Source: Syngnathus acus | Lineage: Eukaryota > Chordata > Actinopteri > Syngnathiformes > Syngnathidae | Direction of reading: 5' to 3' | DNA length: 64,000 nt | Assembly (NCBI RefSeq): GCF_901709675.1 | Contig: NC_051087.1 | Coordinates: 7,962,884-8,026,883, forward strand | Shown here: in pieces, positions 20,401 to 31,455 of the stretch | Layout of the letters: every line of letters starts with the position of its first letter | How positions within the stretch are numbered: position 1 is the stretch's first letter | Notes under the pieces: model-generated | Told to the model about the DNA's origin: nothing | Database searches by the model: none | The model's input: the letters and a program-made list of their open reading frames with translations, nothing else | Made by a program: the position numbers and the translations under genes

Positions 20401-23400
20401 TAACCCTAACCCCAGCTCTAACCCTAGCGCTTTGCCTAACCCTAGCGCTAAACCTAACCCTAAGTTTTAGGGAGGTGTATGGTCATATTTTCTATGGTAA
20501 AATTATCATAGATAAAATTTTTGGGTTCCACTGAGATTCGAACCCGTGTCGCTGGGGTGAGAGCCCGGAGCACTAAGCACTACACCAGGGGTGGCCAACC
20601 CGCGGCTCGCGAGCCGCATGCGGCTCTTTGGCTGGTTTCATGCGGCTCTTTTACGTTCATATCAACATTTGTGTTTATTTTTCGTGCGTATTTGCTTTGC
20701 TTGAGTTCAATATGGTATTTTGGTCAAACGCGCATGCGCGTGAGGTGAAAGTCAGGCAGAAAAATAGGTACAGTTTTTCAAAAAAATTACGAAGCACTCA
20801 GAGACTGTCACACTTGCATTGTTTCAACTGGCTTGGAACATTGCACGGGCTAAAAAGGCATACAATGAAGTGGAGTTCGTTAAAATATGCCTCAGTGACG
20901 TTATTGAAATCTTGTCTCCTGAAAACGACAAACTAAAACGAATGGTCTGTCCCGCCACACATAGTAACTGAAAAAACTTATGTTTTTGTTTGTGGAATTT
21001 GTTGAACTGAGAGTTTGTCTGTGTGAGACAATTCACACAATGTTCATTGTTGAAAATGTGGTCTTTGGTCTGTGCTTTTAGTACTGTAGGAGTCAATTTG
21101 TCATTATCATGTTGGTGCGTGACATAATAATGTCACACAATAAATTTGGCTGAGCAGAGGTGTGTGTGGGGGTGTTCATTTGTGCTCATGTGTATGATGT
21201 GGCTCTTTGCGATGACACAGTAAAAAATGTGGCTCTTAGTCTCTGACTGGTTGGCCACCCCTGCACTACACTATGGAAGCCTCGCTCACATTTCCTGGAA
21301 TAAATATGGTTTTATGGAGTAGCTCACAAGCGAATAGATTTGGTCCCCAACCTTTTTTGCGCCACGGACCGGTTACGTGTCAGAAATATTTTCGCGGACC
21401 GGCCTTTATATGAATAAATAATACATTTATGATAAATATATAAATACGATGAAATAAAATGATACGACTATTTCTTTCTTTTAGTAGTTTTTTTTTTAGT
21501 TTTTCCTTGCTCTCTTGGGAGCATAAGATCAGGGGATGCTTTGAGAATAATTGTCAATGATATATATATATATATGCATATATATGTGTCTTTGGTGAGA
21601 TTAGGTACTGTAAATCCCTGCCGTTTACAAGCTTCTACCCAGCGAAAGCATATGGAGCAAGTGTGAAAAACACACAAGAGCTGTGACTACCAATCTTGAG
21701 GTGTTGCTGAAACTTTTCCATTGTGTGTCCAAAACATGATTTTATCAGGTTTAAGAAGTGTCTTCTGCTCAGCTTAGATGTCAACACAATCTTGCGATGC
21801 TCTGCAGCCGACTATATTAACTGTGGTCACATGACGCCTTCAATTGATGCTGTTGAAAGCTGCTGCAAAGAGCGACAGTGTGCGCTGTTACTTTTACACC
21901 TAAGGTGGAAAAAAGAGACAGCAGTTATGTCTTTGTGAGTGTTGAAAATACTTTCCGCTCACTCTGCATTTTTTAAAGAAGTCTTGCCTGACACGCAAGT
22001 ATTCCAATGTTTACTTTGTTATGCTGTGCATCTTGCGCAACTTTCTTTGGAGCAGAAATATTTGAGCTCTTCTTCTTCTAGTCCTCATATGACCGCCCAG
22101 GCTGGATGTAGGCAGGTCATGACGATGTGATGAGATAACAGATGTTTTCCTGACACGGCGGCAGCCCATCCCATTTAACAGGGACGGGCTATTTAATGGG
22201 ACACAGTGTTTTAAGGCCAATTGAGTGGCCTTATTGCCCACTTAACTGCCACATTGTTTGACCTACAAATAATCACCGGCCATTATCACATGGCACAGTT
22301 ACATTGGGGACCCTGAATGATGTTGCATGGACATTTAGGCTTACATTGATGTCACTTTGTTGCTTTCGTTGCACTTTTGGGAGGTCAAAGAAAGATTGTT
22401 TACTCAAAAACATCATTTGGGAGTCATATTCAACGTGATACTTCATTGATACTTTTTGGGAGACTTTGAGACAAGATTATCACTGACCTATGTCCTCAAC
22501 AACAGTAGTAAATGTAAAAGCATTGGCAAAACAAAAAAAACAATCTCAGTCCACAATAAAGTCAATAGGGAAATGGTTCTGCCCCCACATATATATTCCA
22601 CATTTTAAAAAATGATTGACGTTTTAGCCCTGTTGGGGGCATATGCTTTATACACTTTCTTATATCATTAGTGACAGAAATGTGTTCAATTAAAGCTGAT
22701 TGCCTGCCGCGTCTTCTTTCTAGGGGAGGAGAAAGGTCGCTGTTTTACCATTGAATATGTGATGCCCACTAAAGTCCAGTTGACTTCGGAGTCCACTGTT
22801 AGTGTGTTGAGTAAGTAAATCCACATACAACACGAGATCGAGTCTTCACGTAAATAAAACAACATATTTGCTTGACTGTTTAACATGAGTTGGCATACGC
22901 TCTTGACTGAGACCCAACTATTAGTATACAAGCACTTGAAAAGTGAAGCGCTCAATATTGTACATTTAACTTAACACAGTAGGAGGCTTCAAAGAATAAA
23001 GAGCCTTTTGCTTTTAAGAGTTTGTGTGCCTCTCAGTAGGAAGGTCAGACTCCATCTTGATGTGTAACCTTAAACTATGGGATGCTAAGGAACACTCCTA
23101 ACAGATAGCCACAGGTTGCTGCTCTTTCTTTGTAAGTAATGTTGTAAGCAAAATTCTTCATTTCTCTTTCATTGCAGAGATGATCCGTTCTGCCACACCT
23201 TTCCCACTAGTCAGCCTCTTCTTCATGTTCATCGGTTTTGTCCTGAGCAACATTGGCCACATTCGACCACATCGCACCATCCTAGCCTTTATTTCAGGAA
23301 TCTTTTTCATCTTATCAGGTACGTATTTGGGATTCTATTCACTGAGAGACATCATGGGCCCTATTTTTAAGTCTAGTACAAGGTGCAGTTGAACTGGTCG

Positions 23401-24508
23401 AATTGATGGAGTTAGTAGACAGGAAGGTGTGTTTGCGTCATTGTGGGAGTGAACACAGTCGTCTCTTTTCACGGCCGATAGATGCGACTTATTCATTCCC
23501 TTTAAATTCAGCAAAGGTCTCGATGGAGTCATTCCACTGTCCCTGTGAGTGTTGTCTGCCTTTTGCTGCATATCAATTGGTAGAGGCTTCATCTCCCCAT
23601 AGGCCTAATGCAGACAATGAAGTGCTACAGAAATGGATGGATCACTTGTGGCATTTTAAGCACAGTAGCATCGTGCTGTCTTTTTCATATTGAATTTGCT
23701 GCTGTTTTTGATGAATGATGCTTTCTCCTGTAGATTCAAAATGGGTGGCAGTGGAACACTAATGTGTTCTTTCTGTGCTTACAGGTCTGTCTCTGGTCGT
23801 TGGTCTGGTGTTGTACATCTCAAATATCAATGATGAAATGTTGAATAGGACCAAAAGCAATGAGGCCTACTTCAGCTACAAGTATGGATGGTCGTTTGCT
23901 TTTGCCGCGATCTCCTTCCTCCTCACTGAGGTAATGCCAGCATCTCCCCTTGCAGCAAAGCTTCAAAATGATTAATGCAATCACAGTGCACCCTAGCGGC
24001 GAAGCTGTACAATAACACAAAGGCAAAATAATAATCTGTATTGAAATCATTTAAGCATGGTAGAGCAGCATGCTGCAGCCTTTCACACATATGGTACGGA
24101 TTCCCAGATGGTCGTGAAATGGTTTGTGTCAGGAAGGCCAGCCTGTGTGAAAGCCTACTGTTGACAGCTAATATTCCAAAATGATTATCTTCTCACTTGA
24201 ATGTATTATGCTTCTTTTTCCAATGCAACGATTTGCCATTGTAGACAGCCGGCGTGATGTCGGTGTACCTGTTCATGAAGCGCTACACGGCGGAGGACAT
24301 GTACCGACCCCACCAGGGCTTCTACCGGCCTCGCCTCAGCAACTGCTCAGACTACTCGGGCCAGTTCCTCCATCCGGACGCATGGGCCGGACGCGGCCGC
24401 AGCCCCTCGTCCATCTCCTCCGAGGCTTCCCTGCAGATGAACTCCTCCAACTACCCAGCCCTCCTCAAGTGTCCTGAATATGAACAGATGTCCTCATCGC
24501 CTTGCTGA
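17236..24508 (+). CDS. cacng5: Voltage-dependent calcium channel gamma-5 subunit (type II TARP)
   Basis: A four-pass claudin-fold membrane protein; in mammals gamma-5 is an auxiliary subunit of AMPA receptors. Five coding exons (17236-17431, 22724-22810, 23178-23318, 23785-23930, 24245-24508) join in consistent phase to give 277 residues (human about 275). TM1 is about residues 9-29. The extracellular loop carries an NQS glycosylation site, the family signature GLWRVC, and RCFTIEYVMP. TM2 is about 102-122, TM3 128-152 and TM4 178-200. The tail is conserved (FYRPRLSNCSDYSGQFL, ALLKCPEYEQMSSSPC). The start at 17236 gives MSLCGRKALTLLSSVF, colinear with the human N-terminus. An intron splits TM4 (LLTE|TAGV); cacng4 has none there. 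Identity is near certain. Confidence 0.96.
17573..20465 (+). repeat. Interstitial telomere-like satellite, CCCTAA and CCCTAGCTCTAA units
   Basis: About 2.9 kb of 6-mer CCCTAA (the vertebrate telomere repeat, C-rich strand) interspersed with the 12-mer CCCTAGCTCTAA and variants such as CCCTAGCTCCAGCTCTAA and AACATTAACCC. Higher-order structure is visible: segments recur at 420-bp spacing (17701 and 18121), and a block from about 18960 recurs exactly 720 bp later (19021 and 19741 match), with one 12-bp length difference. Units are multiples of three and mostly lack stops, so both strands stay open for 2.5-3 kb. These frames encode only Leu/Thr/Ala or Arg/Val dipeptides and are not genes. Confidence 0.95.
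20522..21280 (-). pseudogene. tRNA-Glu-like sequence interrupted by a hAT element
   Basis: Removing 20586-21263 and one target duplication leaves a minus-strand tRNA-like sequence. It has an acceptor start GCTTCCA, an A-box-like TAGTGTAGTGCTTAGTG, an anticodon arm GGGCTCTCACCCC (CTC, glutamate-like), a B box GGTTCGAATCT and a 3' side TGGAACC. The anticodon and acceptor stems each contain mismatches. It is either an old tRNA pseudogene or the head of a tRNA-derived SINE, and the insertion rules out function. Confidence 0.6.
20586..21263 (+). mobile_element. Internally deleted hAT transposon with 8-bp target duplication
   Basis: The terminal inverted repeats are CAGGGGTGGCCAACC at 20586 and GGTTGGCCACCCCTG ending at 21263. 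A perfect 8-bp target duplication, CACTACAC, flanks it (20578-20585 and 21264-21271), the hallmark of hAT insertion. Inside, 20822-20944 reads as a transposase-like remnant (FQLAWNIARAKKAYNEVEF, then ILSPENDKLKR) before a stop. At 678 bp it is far too short to be autonomous. Confidence 0.88.
21339..21475 (+). mobile_element. Fragment of a second hAT-type element
   Basis: TGGTCCCCAACCTTTTTTGC, then CACGGACCGGTTACG and TTCGCGGACCGGCC, match from memory the 5' terminus of a widespread vertebrate hAT family. No matching 3' terminus is seen nearby. Confidence 0.6.
22724..22810 (+). CDS. cacng5: cacng5 coding exon 2
   Basis: The acceptor is tcttctttctag and the donor ttga|gtaagt. It encodes the extracellular-loop segment EEKGRCFTIEYVMPTKVQL, ending SESTVSVL in phase 1. 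Confidence 0.93.
22811..23177 (+). other. cacng5: cacng5 intron 2
   Basis: A 367-bp intron with consensus ends (gtaagt...ttgcag). No other feature is seen. Confidence 0.9.
23178..23318 (+). CDS. cacng5: cacng5 coding exon 3 (TM2, start of TM3)
   Basis: Begins in phase with KMIRSATPFPLVSLFFMF and ends GIFFILS before gtacgt. It covers TM2, the short cytoplasmic link HIRPHRT and the first half of TM3. Confidence 0.94.
23319..23784 (+). other. cacng5: cacng5 intron 3 with SINE-tail remnant
   Basis: A 466-bp intron. Around 23535-23640 there is a degraded SINE tail (gcatatcaattggtagagg, ending in gaaatggatggat). Confidence 0.7.
23785..23930 (+). CDS. cacng5: cacng5 coding exon 4 (TM3, start of TM4)
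   Basis: The acceptor is gtgcttacag and the donor gag|gtaatg. It encodes GLSLVVGLVLYISNINDEML through WSFAFAAISFLLTE and ends in phase 0. Confidence 0.94.
23931..24244 (+). other. cacng5: cacng5 intron 4
   Basis: A 314-bp intron that splits TM4. No other feature is seen in it. Confidence 0.85.
24245..24508 (+). CDS. cacng5: cacng5 terminal coding exon
   Basis: The acceptor is gccattgtag. It encodes TAGVMSVYLFMKRYTAEDM through the C-terminus QMSSSPC, with the stop at 24506-24508. Confidence 0.95.
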   Translation, partial: TAGVMSVYLFMKRYTAEDMYRPHQGFYRPRLSNCSDYSGQFLHPDAWAGRGRSPSSISSEASLQMNSSNYPALLKCPEYEQMSSSPC

Positions 24509-25600
24509 AGCAAAGAACCACCAAAGGTTATTACAGCAGCGGCCAAGTTGTAATACTGTGCTCTGTACAGTCATAGAATGTCATGACATTCAATACGAGA
24601 GCTGTGTATGGGAATTCATGACAAAATACCAGATGGCGTCTAGAGGGATGCCTTGCGGTTACCTGGCACCATGGTTTTGTCTAGAACTGCACTTTGCAGT
24701 GGTGTAAAACTGAACTGCATCATAATGAGAAGCGTTAGAATTTTTTTCCCCCTGTTATCCATTTCTTAATCCATAGTGTCTGTCATCATCAAGGTCACAG
24801 ATGATCATTTCATACACAAAGGTGACTCAATGTACCTCACATAAAATCCAAAGTACAGCATTTAAATCAGAGAAGTAAATACATTTAAAAGTATGGAAAT
24901 AAAAGTATGTTGACTGAAATTACAAACAAATCACAGTAACAAATGTTGCAGTAAAATACTGCTACGAAAAAGCTATTCTAAACAAACAAGGGAATCTTGC
25001 CATATGTAAGACATACAAAAAGGAAAATATGCATCAATTCAAATTGTAGATATGATATTTTTGTAACTGATACCCTTCTGATGACAAAATAGTCCTGTTC
25101 AGAATATTCCCAAAAGACCTGTGCCAAGGAACTCTTGAATACAAACATTTCATGCAGCTTTAAGCGAGTAAACATATTATTGAGAAACATTTTGTCTTGT
25201 GCAATTATTTTTACTTTAGTTCACTGCGATAATGATAGCTGCTCATATTTACTGTTGTATCGTGTCAACTCTTATTATTAAAAGTATCCAGCATTTTCTG
25301 CAGTACATGTAAACTTGTTCATTCAGTATTTGTCTAACAGGATACAAGATCTAAACGAACACAAGAGTATCCGTCGCAAGCATCTTTGTATATAGATCAT
25401 TGTGATTATATTCCAAACGTGTGTAAATATGAAATTATTGATGTATATAGACTAAGATTTGTATAAAGGAGAGTTTAAATATACATTTATGGATGTTCTG
25501 TTCTTTGATCGATAGCCAACGTGAACATTAATTGTTACAATATGACGTTAATTGTGACTCTATACTCAGTGAAATAAAGGGATTTGCAAAACAATTTATG
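24509..25600 (+). other. cacng5: Probable cacng5 3'UTR
   Basis: AT-rich sequence with an AATAAA signal at 25573-25578, followed by a T/G-rich stretch (atgttctgttttgttgctcg). No other gene is seen. Confidence 0.65.
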
Positions 25601-27874
25601 TTCTGTTTTGTTGCTCGTCTTTTAAAAGATGCATGTATTAAATAACAGCCGTTCAGACAATGTCTGAAGAAACCGATTTGAACAAGTCATTTACTGCGTC
25701 ATCCATCTTGCCCTGCATTTTGTCAGCCTTGACTGCCAACAAAATGATAAAACTGTAAGTGGCATTAACCAACTTGTTCAATAACTGCCAAACTGCAGCT
25801 TATCATTAAGTGAGCTATGTACAGTATCTAAAAAAACTCAAGAAGTCGAGCTACTCAAGGCACAACTCTAACGTTCGTGACTTTGTTTATCAATCTATGC
25901 CAATGACAGAGTGACACGCAAAACAATTAAATACTCTTCAGAGGGCAGAAAGTATGATTAACCTGTCATCCAACAGAATATTAGTGTTGTCTTCAACCAT
26001 ACAGGCCCAGATATCCCAATAAGTACATTTGTAAGTTAATTGATCTTTTTTTTTCTATTCAATTTTTGTGTCAAGTGCTTTCTATGTATGCCTTGGCTCA
26101 GTAAAGGCGGGCAAACTTGAACTGGAATGGAGGCTGCGAGCCATTCAGTCTCTCTTCTAGGTGACTGGTCATGAATGGCACACGTCCAGCATGTTGAATG
26201 GGACGTAATGATGCTGTGAATCAGATGGATGAACTGATTGCTTGATGGCCGTCCAACTGAGCAGTTTCAGCTTTTGACGTGATGAACTGGCACATTCGCG
26301 CAGTGATTGCTCCCATCAATAGGCTGCAAGCCTGAAAGGGGGTCTTCCTAAAGGCTGATTGGCTTTCGTGTGAGCTGTCTAGTCTCACAATCTTACTGGA
26401 CTCCAATCACTACATTGGCATAGACAAGAAAAATCACTCCAGTCCAGCTGTCGTTTTCCTTGGTGTCAAGTCAGTTGTTTTCACAGCCATTAACTCACAT
26501 TAAAAATGAAATTAAAAGAACAAGGGAACCATTTGCTTCTCTTGATAATGTCTCTGTACATTTTTCATTTTTTATAAATATGCAACCAACACCATTTGAT
26601 ATGTAGTATTAACATTTTAAGGAATTCTTAGTATTTAAGGTGAAATAATGAATGTACTGCATGAGAAGGGCATGTAACCTCTACTTTTGTCCATAAGAGG
26701 GAGCTAAGAAGTCAAGAAAGCAATGCTTGCCTCATATTGAGTTAGTGCTGGTTAGTTACTGTCAACTCAACATAATGTAATTGTAAGGAAAGGAAATCTT
26801 TATTGAATTCAACACTTCATGCTAATTTATGACATTCTGTGCTTGAGGCAAAAGCAAAAAACATTCACACTAAGATTGCGCTTCACAATGAACTTTACAA
26901 GCCAAATGATGTTTATGAATACACAAGTTGTCTCCGATAGTTAAAGAGTTGCTCTAGTTGCTACTACAATAAACAAGCCATGACAAATATTTAGAACATA
27001 AACACATACAGTCATGGGGGGATTATGCCCAGTACGGTGTACCTAGAAGTAAATTTGTTTGGACCAATATATCAATGACAATAAAAATAACTCAAGAGCT
27101 GAATTTAAGAGCTGTTCGAGACATCCAAAGGTTTTCTTAATAACTAAAATCACAATAATAATAATATCAACAACACCAACAATAATAATAATAATAATAA
27201 ATAAGGGAGTCCTCAAGCACAGGAGTTTGGAATACTGATCCCAAACTTTGTGACTAATGTTACTAGTGCTACATAAGAGATGTGCAAAAATGCAAAACAA
27301 AATGGCTTTTTGAAGTCATCTTGCACGTTATATTGCAATACATTTTGAGCTCCAAAATCTTCTGGGTCCACCCATTTGATAAAATAAAATATGGTCAGAG
27401 ACACTCTACTTATTTTGGAAATAATCCTAGAAAGAAAAAGATAAAAAAGAGAAAATGGCCAAAAGGTAAAATATTTGCTCTCTCGAACACATGAATAAAA
27501 AACCAAGGCCAGACAAGCAGAAGCTTTCCTCAAAGGGATGTTGCTAACAAGCAATAGAATTGAGGCCCAACATGTTCTTATTCAAATGGATTACCAATGC
27601 AAATTGTACTCTGGGGAGTTTGCTGCTTTGATTTGTATTTTCAAATGGAACTGCCTCATGTGTTCAGTTTAATGTATCTAAGAAAACAATCTTACAGTGT
27701 TTTATGACAAATTGAAAACACACAAATGTGAGTGTTCTTCACAAAAGACATTGCTCATTAGGCCACGGGATCAATAAGTAGTATGAAAATGGTTCCCTCT
27801 GTCTTTTACTGTAAATAAAACAGGAACTGAGGCATTGCCAACTCAATGATTCTAAAATCATCTGGAATACACAG

Positions 27875-27914
27875 TATTCATTCATTCATTCATTCATTCA
27901 TTCATTCATTCATT
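27875..27914 (+). repeat. (ATTC)n microsatellite
   Basis: About ten uninterrupted ATTC units. Confidence 0.95.
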
Positions 27915-27929
27915 TGTATTCCAAGTGGA

Positions 27930-28200
27930 TTGAATTTAAGAACAGGTTTGAAATCTCCAGCCTTCCTAACTGGAATTTGCTTGTCCTCATGCTTGCGTGG
28001 GATTTGCAGGACACACCCATTTCCTGCCACATTCCAAAAACATGCACGCATTTAAGACCCTAAATTGTCAATTATGAATGTCAGTATGAACGTCTATAAA
28101 TGTCTTGTGATTGCCTGGCGAACAGTCCAAGGCTTTGGTCAGTCAGCTGAGTAACTGCAGCTCACCAGCAACACTAATGAGGTGAAAAAAAAATGTATAG
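27930..28200 (+). mobile_element. Diverged tRNA-SINE copy
   Basis: cccatttcctgccacattcc, aaaaacatgcacgcat and gattgcctggcgaacagtcc follow the order of the SINE at 37847-38071, with heavy divergence. Confidence 0.55.
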
Positions 28201-29394
28201 AAAATTCATGCGTTGACATTTTGGTATGTGGACAAGTTCATTTAAACTAGCATGCAGGTTTTACACAATACATTGCTTCAACTACACATACAATATTATT
28301 TCACACATTATATGGGTATGATTTATGTTCAGAACATGGCAAAAGCATCCTTCAGGCTGTGATAGTCTACAACAGCTTGTCTGTGACAGCCTGAAGCCAG
28401 AGTCTGTGTTTGCTTTCCTTCACTCCAATTCCTCTCAATTTCCCTCTAAATCTCTCGGTTCTGCTGCAGGCTTCGTCTGCGTAGACGTCACAGACGCAGT
28501 TAATCCTCCACCCAGTGAACTGGGATATGATAGTATACTACTGTATATCTATGCACATAAAGGCAAACGTCTAAGATACTGGTGCCCCGCGATTGGCTGG
28601 CAACCAATTCATGGTGTATATATACTAAACCAACTACACGAGCGCGAGGCCTCCATCCTAGCTGGACCTTTCATAAAATCATGATAGCGATCAAGCAACG
28701 TGAGGTGCATATAAAAAAAAGAATCAATTTCCTGTTTATTTTCTCATTTCTTTATACTCTACAACAACTAATAAGATGACCTTATCATCTTATTGCGCAC
28801 AACAGTATGATATTTACTGGTGCATCAGGGCCTTCTGCAAAATCTTTGGAAAGTGCTCTCTCTGATGAATTAATTCATTTGTAAGGTAAAAAAAAAAAAC
28901 ACAATGGCAACAAACTATTCTTGAGAATACAGAGCGTTTATTTGTTCGTTTGATAAAACAAACAAAACAAAAGAAGATAATTTTTGGTAAATTAAATTTG
29001 TTTTTTAGAAAAGAAGTTTGGCTTGTCTGGCAACTATATTACAATTGCAAAAACTCTTATTTGAATGAATGATTTGGGAGACACAATATGCAAACACTCA
29101 GCATGGCCATTTGCTCCTTTGTGTGGCCATAGTGCAAGATTTAGGTTACATCGTTCAGTAACGATTTCCAATCAAAATGAATGAAATTAACATTTACAAT
29201 TGTCGCCCTTACAATTTCAGAGATGACATTTTGTCTTAGCACGCGCCACACCACAAGATATTCGCTCAGGATTTAATTTTTTAGTAATATCCAAATAACC
29301 TGGCTTTTGCTGACTTGGATCACAAGATTGATTCGGTCGGTAAATTCTTTTTTTTTTTTATTCATTGTTTTACCAGGCAAGCCAATTGAGAACA

Positions 29395-29550
29395 CTTTCT
29401 CATTTACAATGGCGACCTGGAGGCAAGGTGTGTGAAGTGTCTTGCCTAAGGACACAACGACATGTGACTGTGACAGAGCTGGGATCGAACCGCCAACCCT
29501 CCGGTTACTAACCGACCCGCACTACTGCCTGAGCCACAGCTGCCAAATCT
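29395..29550 (-). mobile_element. tRNA-derived repeat of a second type
   Basis: On the minus strand it reads ggcagctgtggctcaggcag (A-box region) and then GGTTCGATCCC (B box), followed by a body ending ctccaggtcgccattgta. The body differs from the (TGGA)n-tailed SINE. Confidence 0.55.
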
Positions 29551-31181
29551 TGGAAATCTTAAGTAGCACAGGAAAAGCATTACCTTGTAAGTGGATGTAC
29601 TTTGGATGTAAGGATGGCCTCAAAGCACCCTGCAGCATCAGTGTCAATACTGTTATGTACTTTTATAGTGCTTTTTCTTTCGTGCGGCGCACAGAGGGTG
29701 TCAGGAAGCACCCTACCAGGCAGATGGAATCATCAATTGCACTTTCTAGGAGCATGTCAAAGAAGGGGAAGACTTGCGACTGGTTCCTCCACACAATCCT
29801 AACTCAAACCTTTATCTACTTGTTTAAAATCAACCTTACGTATTTGCCTATCCAAAGTTTTGATTTCCCTTCATCTAGTGTGGCATAAATTGCCCTCTTC
29901 CTCATCTGCTCTGCAATTTAGCTAAACGATCCTGAATTTTCACGGAATCCTTTTAACGCAAATAACCAGTCACTTTATTGACAGGGGCTTTCATTTTTCG
30001 TTTGAACAGCCTGAGCCTCTTGGTCCATTCTGTATTCCAGGAAGCCTTGGAGCAATTATTACACTGACTCAGCACAAAAGTGATTCTAAAGAAAGTATTT
30101 TGGGCTGCGACGGGTCACATAGGTCAGTCACACATGCTAACCTCTTTACTGTTCTAAATAGGTTCTAGTCCTTTTGTTTTGCTTTGGCCATTTAGATTGT
30201 TATATACAGTAGGCCTGATTAACTCTGGAATCTTGGGCCTTCCATATACATGTAAGTCTACTATTTAAATCTCCTAACCTGCTCTCACTCGACAATGATT
30301 TAAGCACTGACGTCTTCATTCTCGAAATGATGTGTTACATTTTGGACGATGCAAATGGGAACTATGGATACTCATACATCTCCATAGGCTTTACCGGAAA
30401 CAATTTTTTTCCGAATCTTACCTTCCTTCTTGATTAAATATCCACCAGTCCTCCTAAAAGCATACTTTTTAACAAGGTGCAGGGAGGGAGGGGGTCACTG
30501 CCTGGAGAGACCAGATTGATCCCCCCTGTTGCGACAGTCGCCACTCAGACTGCAGGATATTTTCGACTTCATTTTATCTGTAAGAAGAAAAAAAATATAT
30601 ATATATGAAAAAGAAAAAGGCACTTACAGTGCAGCTAAAACTAGTCAGCCCAACTAAGCAGTGCATTAAAAAGATCAGGAATCAAATATGAAAGTGAGTC
30701 ATACTTTTTTTTTTTTTTAAATATGGTTTTTCATCTTGCTTTGCCTTTGGTCTGCTTTGAAGCAACATAGCTTTACACATAAATGTCTCTAATTTTCTTT
30801 TTAGATGTCATTTTTTTTTCTTTCCTCTTCATTTTATTTCAATCAGGCATGCAGTTGTTGTGATGACAGTCTTTCATTTTGTAGTTGCACACCAAACAGG
30901 TTGAAGCGTGACTTTTTCCTTCTCTTAATTCGGAGTCTCTTCTCCCATTGGCTGCATCTCATTGATGGTAGGTGTGGTCTGGATGTCGGTTCTTGCACTT
31001 TCCAAAAAGGCAGCTGTGGTCTTCAGGGTTCTTCTGACGGGTTCTTCCAGTGTTCCACCTGTAGGTCCCGCAAAATACAAAATGAAAAGAAATGATGGAC
31101 CTCCTGAGTCGACCTTCAACTTTTGCTGAAGTTTGGATGGACGTGGAGCACAAAGCAGACACCTGACCAGACAAAGTGGCG

Positions 31182-31246
31182 ATGATGGTGGGGTACTTTT
31201 GTTGATTTATTTTACACGCACGATGCGCGGTCATGGCTTGTTGTGA
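31182..31246 (+). promoter_or_regulatory. cacng4: Two short upstream ORFs before cacng4
   Basis: An ATG at 31182 opens an eight-codon frame ending TGA at 31203-31205. A second at 31223 opens an eight-codon frame that overlaps the main start at 31233 and stops at 31244-31246. If the transcript begins upstream of these, both would be encountered first by scanning ribosomes. The transcription start is unknown. Confidence 0.4.
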
Positions 31247-31455
31247 CCGTGGGCTCCAGACGCTCCTGGCTGTCGTGGGCGCCTTCGCCGCATTTAGTCT
31301 CATGAGCATCGCCATCGGCACCGACTACTGGCTCTACTCGCGGGCGTATATCTGCAACGCTACCAACGCGAGCATGGACGACAGCCAAGCTCAGAGCAAG
31401 AAAGTCAAAGGCGACCTGACGCACTCTGGACTTTGGAGGATCTGCTGCATAGAAG
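31233..31455 (+). CDS. cacng4: cacng4 coding exon 1
   Basis: It encodes the N-terminus, TM1 and most of the first extracellular loop through GLWRICCIE, with donor gaag|gtagaa after phase 1. Confidence 0.95.

Larger units (their letters stand above)
17432..22723 (+). other. cacng5: cacng5 first coding intron
   Basis: A 5.3-kb intron, more than half of it a telomere-like satellite (17573-20465), followed by a tRNA-like fossil split by a hAT element (20522-21280) and a second hAT-type terminus (21339-21475). The rest (21480-22723) shows no recognisable feature. Confidence 0.85.
25601..31100. other. cacng5-cacng4 intergenic region
   Basis: Mostly unique-looking AT-rich DNA with no supported gene. 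It contains an AAT run (27155-27202), an ATTC microsatellite, SINE fragments (27930-28200 and about 28575-28625) and a separate tRNA-type repeat (29395-29550). Confidence 0.65.

Noticed and set aside
17556-20534. A 992-codon plus-strand open frame of Leu/Thr/Ala repeats
   Set aside because: It is the CCCTAA/CCCTAGCTCTAA satellite read through; units are multiples of three without stops in this frame. It lies in a cacng5 intron and has no coding features.
20522-21280. A functional tRNA gene
   Set aside because: It is interrupted by a 678-bp hAT element and its stems contain mismatches.
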